The position numbers were made by a program, and so were the translations under genes. From NCBI GenBank assembly GCA_002393575.1, contig DGSN01000030.1:1-46090 (forward strand): a DNA stretch of 46,090 nucleotides, read 5' to 3'. Source of the DNA: Prevotellaceae bacterium UBA4361 (lineage in GTDB: Bacteria; Bacteroidota; Bacteroidia; Bacteroidales; Bacteroidaceae). Under the pieces are notes generated by a model that was not told the origin of the DNA, made no database searches, and saw only the letters and a program-made list of their open reading frames with translations. Below, piece after piece: positions 39,298 through 46,090 of this stretch (position 1 is the stretch's first letter; each line of letters starts with the position of its first letter).

Positions 39298-42200
39298 ATG
39301 ACCAATATGATAAAGAAAACACTATTGACAGGCTTCATGGCTTTGTTGCCGCTGCTTGGTTTTGCACAGAGTGAGAATAACGTTTCCAGTCCAACGGAAG
39401 GTGTGATCACATACGACTATCTCGGAGAAGATGGCATTCAGCAAACATCCATCGAGATGCTTGCCAAGTTCATGCAGTATGCCAAGAACATATACACTAC
39501 TGCTGGCACCAATTCGCAGGGCACGAGTGTGGGTTACTTCAAGGCGAACGAAGCTGGACGGAACTCCGAGGACGGTGTGCGCACGAATGTCGATTTAGCC
39601 ATGTTGAGCGCGTTTGTTTATCAGTATGGACAGAAGCATGGTGTGTCTCTCCCAAGTGGAATGACCTATCAAAATGTGCTCGACATGGCTTTGGGTGCTA
39701 TCCGTTGGGCATATTCCACGCATCGTTCCACCCAGTTGAAAACCTGTACGAATAATGCTTATTGGGGTACGTCGGGCTCCACTTACGTTTGGGAAAGTTC
39801 GCTTTGGACGGAAAGCCTGGGTTTTGCCACTTGGCTCTTGAAGGACAAGTTGACCACAAATGACCTCCGTTATATCAAGAAAGTGATTTGTGCAGAAGCC
39901 GACTATGAACTGACGCGCAATGTGCCAACGGCATACGCTGGCGACACGAAAGCAGAGGAAAACGGTTGGGAGACCAATGTACTTGCCATTGCCTGTGCAC
40001 TCTATCCCGACGAGGCGAATGCTGATGCTTGGTATGCCAAGATGCAGTCGTTTGCTTTCAATTGCTATTCCATGCTGAGCGATGCCAACGACGAAACGCT
40101 TGTGGATGGAAAGCCTGCAAGGGAATGGTATGTGGGACAGAACCTCTATGCTGACTACACCCTGCAGAACCACAACTATTTCCACACCTCCTATCAGAAC
40201 GTGGTGATTCAGGAACTTTGCGAGAGTTACTTGGTGCTGAAGTGCATGCAGCAGAACAACAAATATCCTTTGAGCGAAACCTTGCTTTGGAACCAAAAGC
40301 CGATGTTCGATGCTGTGTTGAAGGACTTGGCGCTTGCCGATGGTGAACTTGCCATGCCTACGGGCAACGACTGGAGTATGTTCCTATTTGACCAACTTCC
40401 TGCCTTTAGTGCGATGGCAACCATCTTTGAGGACAACGAAGCGTTGATGCTCGAGAATCTTGCTTTGAAATACACGAAGGCAAGGCAATCGACCACAAGC
40501 GATGGTTCTTGGATGCTGAATAGTGATATTGGTCCACGCCGAATGGGAGTGACAGGTCACCGCGTGATGATGACTTACCTTTTCCATGAGTATTTCTCTG
40601 TGGCGGATGCTCAGCCAAGCACTTGGGACGACTTCGTGAAGGCACATTCCACGACGAAATACTTTGAGACTCAGAATCTGGTGCGTTCTCTGACGAAAGA
40701 CCGTTTCACCGCCTTTTATTGGAATGATGGAAAGCAATTTTATTCAGGCGAAATCGTTCCGAATTCGGTGGATAAGAATAAAATCATGGTTCCTTTCGTT
40801 ACTCACAACACGGGCAATATCCTCGGTACCTATAGCAAGGCAGACAACAAGGCTACACTGAAGGGGCAGTATTCTCTTTTCCCTGATGCTTATGTCATGA
40901 ACGGTTCTCTGCTTGTAGGCGGAAGTATTCCTCGTAGTTTTGTGCTCTATTCCACACCAGGCAATGCTGTTATCCTGCTCGATGCCTTGAAAGGAAACAC
41001 TGCCACTTCCGTTTCTTCCGAACAAGTGGGTATGATGGGCATTTCTGTGGATCCGTTCACGAAGGAGAAGCGTACATTCTACACCGCTGAGGGAACGGCT
41101 CAGACGGATGGCTCTTCCTATTCCACATGGACAACTAATTGGGTGAATATCGACAATCAGGTGGGTATTGTTTCCAAGAAGGACGGCACCAACACGATGG
41201 CATTTGGCGACCGTTCCAACAACAATTCCATCTTTACAGCAAAGATTTATCCAAGCTATTCTGCTTCGAATAGCAGCGTGGGTACTGACATGAACCACGA
41301 GCATTGCATCGTGTATTATAGTAATGTGGATGCAGCTACCACCCAGTCGCTTTACCAGCAAGTGCAAGACCTCCACACGCTTTCGTCCTGTCCAGAAGGG
41401 TATCATGGAGCAATTGTTCCTGACCCAGACGGAACTCAGTACTTGCTCATCACCAATCTCTTCAATACCACCGAAGACGATTGGTCCCTTTCTGCCACTT
41501 GTCCATTGGGAGCACCTGTATTTACCCAAACCACTACTTACGATGCTTCGGGAAATGCAAACAGCACTTTCCATTGCGCTCAGAATTTCCACATCGCCAA
41601 CGTGCTGAAAGTGTTCCTCACCAATGCCAACGCATCCATCCAGGCAGTGCAAGCCGACGAGAATCCGCAAGCCGCTTATATCTATAATTCGGGAAGTTCA
41701 TCCCGTTCCATCACCGTGATGATTGTGGGTGAAGATGGCGTGAAGAGCAAGAGGGTGTCGTTGGCATCGAAAAGCTGCTATCTGGTGAGTTTGGCAGATG
41801 GCAGCATCCAAACTACCACCGCCACGTTCCCTGCCAATCGACGCAATGTGGCATACGGTTCTCAGCCTACTGCCAAGAGCTATGACGGACAGCACCTGCC
41901 GTTCGCTACTATCGATGGCCGCACCGACACCTATTGGCAGTCGCTCAACAAGGTTTCGTCGGGAGGAGAGTACCTCGAATACTTGCTCCGCAACATCTAT
42001 CGCATCAATCAGGTGGTTGTTACACCAGTGGCAGGCATGATTTCACCCACCACAGCCATCGTGCAGTGTGCCACGAAGGAGGGTGCGTACATCAATGTGC
42101 CAAACGCCAATGTCTCTACCGATTCCCAAGGGCGAATCGTGGTGGATTTCGATGCCGTCGATGCCCGTTACGTGAAAGTGAAACTCTTCGGTAGTGCGCA

Positions 42201-44262
42201 GCAGATGGCAGTGCAGAAGGTGGCTATCTATGGAGAGGCAACAAAAGAGAAAATGGTCAGTGATGACACGTCCTACGTGGATGAAACCTCCATTTACCTC
42301 ACCAATCCCTCCTTCGAAAACGATGACATCACAAAGCTCGATGCCGTGACCAACTCAAGCGATGGTCTTCGTGGCTACACAATCAATCCCCCCAGTGGCT
42401 GGTCGTTGACCAATAGCCCTGGGGTGAATTTGATTGTCACGAAGGACTGCTTCACAGACAACAAATTTGGCAAAGTCACGACCATCCCCGACGGCTCTCA
42501 AGCCTACTATCTCCGCATGGGATGGAGCACTGGTTCAACCACTTTGAGTCAAACAACCAAGCCTCTGCCTCCTGGCACTTACCATTTGCTCTACTCCCAT
42601 CGTTCGGGATATGTTGCCAAAAACAATGCAAATTCTTCTTTCCAACTTTCCGTAGCAGGAGAAAGTTCCCCCAAAACCACATTCACGCCTGTTTCTGATA
42701 TTCCTTTTTTCCACACCCAAGCTTGGAGTACAGATTCCATTGAGTTTTCAGTCTCTTCCACACAGAGCGTAACGATTACTGCCACCATCACCTGGGCTTC
42801 GGGAGGCAGTTGCATTATGTTCGATGACTTTCGCCTCCATCGGGTAGATACCGATATCGACTATGAGGAACTCCGTCAGACAATCATCCAGAACGGAGGC
42901 GATGCCACCTTCCTTCTGCTCGACGCTGATTGCAACGGCACAGGTGCATGGACGAATGTCACCGGCACGATTCGCAACCAGGAGAGCTGGCGAGGCACGG
43001 AAGTCAACACCTACTTGGAACGCACCACCTCAGGTACCATGAGTCAAACGATTGCGAATGTACCAACAGGACGCTACAAGGTGGTGGCAGCTGCTCGCAC
43101 CTACGCTGGCGGAAAGATTCAGGCGCGGCTCACCAACGCATCGGGACAGAACGCATCGGGGTCAGCCATCACGGGTTTGGGCAATGGCAACGGAACTCAG
43201 TTGTGCGAAACCCAAATCAACACGAACGGAGTGGAAATGCCTTATAGCACGCTGACAGGGTTCACTACCAAAAACAGCGGACGCAATTGGCAATGGATTT
43301 CTGCCGAAATCGAACAAGGAGAGAACGGTCCATTGACTATCAGCTTCGTGACTACAGGAAGCAGTTGGATGTGTTTCGACGATGTCCGTCTCTATCTTGT
43401 CGGCAACAATGGCACCACCTATTGCGAAAGCATCTCTGCAACCATTGACGAAACCGAAGTGAATGCCACGAAAACCGTGATGGCAGACATCCGTGTGCAG
43501 AATCCCAACACATTGATTTGGAGTCAGACACCAGTCATCACTGCTGCCGATGCCTTGGCAAACAACAGCATCAGTCAGGCAACCGCTGGCAGGGTAGTGC
43601 TCTACGATGGCTTCGACTTCGCCAATACGCAGACAACATTCCACACGCCTGATGCACTCTATGTGCGAACCATGTCAAACCAATTCGGAACCGCCTTTCT
43701 CCCTTTCCCCGTTCGCAGTAGTCATGCAGTGCAGTTCTACCAGCAGACTCAGCTCACTAACCAAGCCCTGCTGCTCACCGCAGTCGAAGAAGTGCCAGCC
43801 AACACCCCTGTCATCTTCCAAAAGCTGAATGCCTCCCTCCCAGCCATCAGTATGGAAGGAGAAGGCACTGTTGTCACTTCGACCACAGCCCCATACCAAT
43901 CGCTCTCTGCTGCGCTTTGGACAGCTGAAGGAAGCTATGCCGCTACCACCATCCCTCAGTTCGCCTCCGTCTATTATTTGTATTCGGACCAACTCTGGGA
44001 AGCCACCGAAGCCATTTCCCTTCCTGCATTCCGTTCTGTCTTCCGAGCTTCGTCACCTTTAGGCATCAAGAATCTCCAATTTGTCATTTCCGACGGTACA
44101 ACCGATGGCATCACTGGCGTTTCCACCAACGATGAAACCATCACATTTCCAGCCGACATCTATGATTTGACGGGAAGGCTCGTCTGTCGTCAAGCCTCCT
44201 CCCTTTCCAACCTCTCCAAAGGTGTTTACCTCATACAAGGACGGAAGTGGAAGATTCAGTGA
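39298..44262 (+). CDS. Large secreted multidomain protein with T9SS sorting domain
   Basis: A 1654-residue secreted protein, probably carbohydrate-active. The signal peptide (MIKKTLLTGFMALLPLLGFAQ) leads to a helical N-terminal region (about 30-440) with NHNYFHTSYQNVV, like an alpha/alpha-toroid lyase or hydrolase, then a beta-rich region (about 440-860). About 865-985 matches an F5/8 type C (discoidin) carbohydrate-binding domain (NVAYGSQPTAKSYDG ... FATIDGRTDTYWQS). Two CBM-like beta-sandwich modules follow (about 1000-1180 and 1190-1370). The last residues (IYDLTGRLVCRQ ... LSKGVYLIQGRKWKIQ) form a type A sorting domain for type IX secretion. I cannot name the catalytic family. Start could also be ATG 39307, which directly precedes the signal peptide. 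Confidence 0.8.
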   Translation: MTNMIKKTLLTGFMALLPLLGFAQSENNVSSPTEGVITYDYLGEDGIQQTSIEMLAKFMQYAKNIYTTAGTNSQGTSVGYFKANEAGRNSEDGVRTNVDLAMLSAFVYQYGQKHGVSLPSGMTYQNVLDMALGAIRWAYSTHRSTQLKTCTNNAYWGTSGSTYVWESSLWTESLGFATWLLKDKLTTNDLRYIKKVICAEADYELTRNVPTAYAGDTKAEENGWETNVLAIACALYPDEANADAWYAKMQSFAFNCYSMLSDANDETLVDGKPAREWYVGQNLYADYTLQNHNYFHTSYQNVVIQELCESYLVLKCMQQNNKYPLSETLLWNQKPMFDAVLKDLALADGELAMPTGNDWSMFLFDQLPAFSAMATIFEDNEALMLENLALKYTKARQSTTSDGSWMLNSDIGPRRMGVTGHRVMMTYLFHEYFSVADAQPSTWDDFVKAHSTTKYFETQNLVRSLTKDRFTAFYWNDGKQFYSGEIVPNSVDKNKIMVPFVTHNTGNILGTYSKADNKATLKGQYSLFPDAYVMNGSLLVGGSIPRSFVLYSTPGNAVILLDALKGNTATSVSSEQVGMMGISVDPFTKEKRTFYTAEGTAQTDGSSYSTWTTNWVNIDNQVGIVSKKDGTNTMAFGDRSNNNSIFTAKIYPSYSASNSSVGTDMNHEHCIVYYSNVDAATTQSLYQQVQDLHTLSSCPEGYHGAIVPDPDGTQYLLITNLFNTTEDDWSLSATCPLGAPVFTQTTTYDASGNANSTFHCAQNFHIANVLKVFLTNANASIQAVQADENPQAAYIYNSGSSSRSITVMIVGEDGVKSKRVSLASKSCYLVSLADGSIQTTTATFPANRRNVAYGSQPTAKSYDGQHLPFATIDGRTDTYWQSLNKVSSGGEYLEYLLRNIYRINQVVVTPVAGMISPTTAIVQCATKEGAYINVPNANVSTDSQGRIVVDFDAVDARYVKVKLFGSAQQMAVQKVAIYGEATKEKMVSDDTSYVDETSIYLTNPSFENDDITKLDAVTNSSDGLRGYTINPPSGWSLTNSPGVNLIVTKDCFTDNKFGKVTTIPDGSQAYYLRMGWSTGSTTLSQTTKPLPPGTYHLLYSHRSGYVAKNNANSSFQLSVAGESSPKTTFTPVSDIPFFHTQAWSTDSIEFSVSSTQSVTITATITWASGGSCIMFDDFRLHRVDTDIDYEELRQTIIQNGGDATFLLLDADCNGTGAWTNVTGTIRNQESWRGTEVNTYLERTTSGTMSQTIANVPTGRYKVVAAARTYAGGKIQARLTNASGQNASGSAITGLGNGNGTQLCETQINTNGVEMPYSTLTGFTTKNSGRNWQWISAEIEQGENGPLTISFVTTGSSWMCFDDVRLYLVGNNGTTYCESISATIDETEVNATKTVMADIRVQNPNTLIWSQTPVITAADALANNSISQATAGRVVLYDGFDFANTQTTFHTPDALYVRTMSNQFGTAFLPFPVRSSHAVQFYQQTQLTNQALLLTAVEEVPANTPVIFQKLNASLPAISMEGEGTVVTSTTAPYQSLSAALWTAEGSYAATTIPQFASVYYLYSDQLWEATEAISLPAFRSVFRASSPLGIKNLQFVISDGTTDGITGVSTNDETITFPADIYDLTGRLVCRQASSLSNLSKGVYLIQGRKWKIQ

Positions 44263-44263
44263 A

Positions 44264-44356
44264 AATGAAGAATGATATTAAATGAAGAATGAAGAATGTA
44301 GAATGAAGAATGAAAATTACCAATTTCACGTGCAGAGTAAAATACATTCTTCATTC
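44264..44356. repeat. Inverted GAAGAAT heptad arrays
   Basis: GAAGAATGAAGAATGTAGAATG units at 44267-44312 face ATTCTTCATTCTTATG at 44346-44361, all in 7-bp steps, in the convergent gap. Confidence 0.7.
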
Positions 44357-44466
44357 TTATGTTAGTTTTTGAGTTTTTAAGTTTATTAGTTTATGTCTCC
44401 TAAAGAAATAGACTTAATGTACTAAACTTTAAAATTTTGCTGATTTTGCCGATTTCTTTAGGAGAC
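44357..44466 (-). repeat. Composite inverted-repeat element, copy 3
   Basis: Inverted relative to copies 1 and 2. The core is 44395-44466 (72 bp) with perfect arms GTCTCCTAAAGAAAT and its complement. The octad tail is on the left side (44362-44394). It sits just past the stop of the TlpA-like gene on the minus strand and may act as a terminator there. Confidence 0.85.
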
Positions 44467-44477
44467 TATTTCACTTT

Positions 44478-45572
44478 TCACTCTTCAAAGATTTCCGAGA
44501 GTTTCTTTTCAATCTCCCCTCCTCGTAATCCACGAGAGAGGATGGTGCCATCGGGTGCGAAAAGAATGATGTGTGGAATGCTGCTGATGAAGTAGGCATT
44601 AGTGGCGATTTCTTGAGCATTGATGATTTGAGGGTAGGGAATGTCATCCTCTTCAATAGCCTTCAGTGATGCCTCTGGTTTATCCCAAGAGGCGATGCCT
44701 ACCACCATGAGTCCTCGATTCTTGTATTTCTGATATGCAGCTTTTAGCTTCGGTATTTCTGCACGGCATGGTACACACCACGAAGCCCAAAAATCGACAA
44801 GTACATACTTGCCATGACCTACGTAATCGGAGAGGCGAGCGGTCTTTCCGTCATATTCCACCGAGAAATCAACAAACTTCTCTCCAATGGCTGGAAAGTA
44901 ATAATCACCTTGTGTCGTGGTGTCCTTGTTGTTGGAACTGACCGCCATCCCCATCATCTTCCACACTTGTCCAGCTTTGATGCGCGGACTCATCATTTCA
45001 AGCCATTTCGCAACAACTTGTGGGTTGGCAGTGCCTATGACATGGGATAGTTCCGTGACTCCTAACACATCGTCATTGTGACGAGTCAGTTCGTTCCTCA
45101 TCAAACTGTCTAAGCCGTGTAAGTACAGCGAGTCGTTACCGTTGGCTTTTTGAAGGTACAAGGGATAAAACACTTCTTGAAAGTGAGACAAAGCCTCGTT
45201 GAGGAGAGTACCCGATTGCATGTTCAAGTCGATGCTTGTAGTCTGCAAATTCATATTCAATCTCGTTGTGCCACTTTCCAGAATAAAATCAAATGACTGA
45301 TATTTGGGCGTTTCCCCTTCTTCAGTAATGGACTGCAATTCAAAACATCCTGGTTCTTCAAGCGTTCCCACCGTAGGAACCAGTTTTCCTGCTTTCACAT
45401 CCACCGTGTCGATAACTTCGTTGACAACACGCATGGCAGTCATTCTTTGCCACAGGAGCAAGCGCGTGTTCAATGTGGAATCACCGACTGTGCCTTCCAA
45501 TCGGTAATGAATTTGCCCCCGACCAGTCAGGAAGCAGAGCGTGAGCAATATGCTGATGATGGTTTGTTTCAT
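44478..45572 (-). CDS. TlpA-like thioredoxin with DUF4369 N-terminus
   Basis: A 364-residue exported thiol-disulfide protein. A signal peptide (IISILLTLCFLTGRGQ) precedes a beta-rich N-terminal DUF4369-like domain (about 20-115) and a helical middle. The thioredoxin-like domain (about 230-364) has the active site WCVPC near residues 263-267, preceded by VLVDFWAS, and the cis-Pro loop SSIPHIIL. TlpA/ResA-type proteins reduce disulfides in periplasmic proteins and cytochrome c maturation; Bacteroidota encode many with DUF4369. It is convergent with the large secreted-protein gene and shares a repeat-rich gap with it. The small membrane gene upstream could be in the same transcript. Confidence 0.88.
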   Translation of the reverse strand: MKQTIISILLTLCFLTGRGQIHYRLEGTVGDSTLNTRLLLWQRMTAMRVVNEVIDTVDVKAGKLVPTVGTLEEPGCFELQSITEEGETPKYQSFDFILESGTTRLNMNLQTTSIDLNMQSGTLLNEALSHFQEVFYPLYLQKANGNDSLYLHGLDSLMRNELTRHNDDVLGVTELSHVIGTANPQVVAKWLEMMSPRIKAGQVWKMMGMAVSSNNKDTTTQGDYYFPAIGEKFVDFSVEYDGKTARLSDYVGHGKYVLVDFWASWCVPCRAEIPKLKAAYQKYKNRGLMVVGIASWDKPEASLKAIEEDDIPYPQIINAQEIATNAYFISSIPHIILFAPDGTILSRGLRGGEIEKKLSEIFEE

Positions 45573-45665
45573 AACAAGAACGGTTTTTGGGTTTCTTCCA
45601 GATGGCAGCTAATGCTAATGCCAAAGCTATCTTGTTCATTCGCTGTCCTTTCGTTAATTTGGATT

Positions 45666-45890
45666 TTACTTGTCTGCTTTCTTACGTTTAAACAAGCTGA
45701 TTACCTTCTTCCAAGAGTTCCAACCCCTATCATCGAGATAAGTACCCAGCCCGAAAACAACCATGAAAATAATAGCCTGTGTTGCATAATCTGAAAAAGG
45801 ATAATCTTTCCCTGTGACAATGTTTATCAGGAAGTAAATAAAGGTGAATACAATTGCCGGTACTATAGCTTTGAGAAAATATTTTTTCAT
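45666..45890 (-). CDS. Small two-helix membrane protein
   Basis: A 74-residue protein with two hydrophobic segments (about residues 7-26 and 38-54) and a basic C-terminal tail (KKVISLFKRKKADK). I do not recognise a family. It has its own -7 element (TAACTTTG on the minus strand) about 25 bases before the start, and the TlpA-like gene follows 93 bases downstream on the same strand. Small inner-membrane proteins of this form are often unannotated; a helper of the neighbouring gene is only a guess. Confidence 0.65.
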   Translation of the reverse strand: MKKYFLKAIVPAIVFTFIYFLINIVTGKDYPFSDYATQAIIFMVVFGLGTYLDDRGWNSWKKVISLFKRKKADK

Positions 45891-45914
45891 GATATATCCC
45901 GATTTATACTTTTA

Positions 45915-45922
45915 CAAAGTTA
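45915..45922 (-). promoter_or_regulatory. -7 element of the small membrane gene
   Basis: CAAAGTTA on the plus strand reads TAACTTTG on the minus strand, 25 bases upstream of the start codon. Confidence 0.5.
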
Positions 45923-45984
45923 CGAATAAATCACGAAAAGAAAGAAAACCGAACAGGATTTAACATCCGATTGGGTCATTTCTA

Positions 45985-46090
45985 AAGTACAAAGAACAAA
46001 GTACAAAGGACAAAGTACAAAGGACAAAGGACAAAGAACAAAGGACAAAGTACAAAGGACAAAGAACAAAGGACAAAGTACAAAGGACAA
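45985..46090. repeat. AAAGGAC/AAAGTAC heptad array
   Basis: About fifteen consecutive 7-bp units (AAAGTAC, AAAGAAC, AAAGGAC) run to the window edge without interruption and may continue. This is the longest heptad array seen here. Confidence 0.85.

Overview
The window looks like a Bacteroidota chromosome, most likely a gut or oral Prevotella/Bacteroides relative. The evidence is a type IX secretion (gliding) gene cluster porP-gldK-gldL-gldM-gldN, cargo proteins with C-terminal sorting domains, Bacteroidota-type -7 promoter elements (TAnnTTTG), weak Shine-Dalgarno sites, and BlaR1-TonB, DUF4369-TlpA and ORF6N-type proteins. No rRNA, tRNA or CRISPR array was recognised.

Layout. 64-2648 is a minus-strand operon: a WYL regulator, a DnaQ-like exonuclease that has lost its last motif, a phospholipase-D-like protein and a tryptophan-repeat protein. 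3236-8434 is the threonine operon: a fused aspartokinase/homoserine dehydrogenase, a phosphoglycerate-mutase-like protein proposed to act as homoserine kinase, and threonine synthase. It is followed by a PgpH-type 7TM-HD phosphohydrolase and a BlaI/BlaR1 pair with tandem operator-like dyads. 13540-20082 holds a patatin-like lipase, a GH28 pectinase-type enzyme, a secreted DUF6055-type metalloprotease with a sorting domain, and a DUF4377 lipoprotein. 20426-27020 is the type IX secretion operon. 27570-32864 is an AT-richer accessory island: a three-gene operon (unknown protein, Ycf46-like AAA ATPase, candidate nuclease with a glycine-zipper membrane region) and an ORF6N/PLD-like gene lying between 42-bp direct repeats. 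32955-39069 holds a carboxylesterase and an etfB-etfA-acyl-CoA dehydrogenase operon interrupted by a DUF559 gene between 38-bp inverted repeats. 39298-45890 holds a 1654-residue secreted multidomain protein, a TlpA-like thioredoxin and a small membrane protein.

The intergenic DNA is unusually patterned. Four loci carry four CGAG-NN-CTCG decamers each at exactly 22-bp spacing. Many gaps hold purine-rich arrays with a strict 7-bp period. There are three copies of a roughly 71-bp inverted-repeat element, two copies of a roughly 78-bp C/G-rich palindromic element, and one 200-bp multi-hairpin block. The strongest candidates for undescribed biology are the 22-bp decamer arrays, the AAA ATPase/nuclease/glycine-zipper operon and the DUF559 cassette.

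How the genes connect: two large secreted proteins (16930-19107 and 39298-44262) end in sorting-type domains and are plausible clients of the type IX system encoded between them. The ETF pair would take electrons from the adjacent acyl-CoA dehydrogenase. The first operon is DNA-metabolism or stress flavoured. All function calls come from reading motifs; no database search was run.
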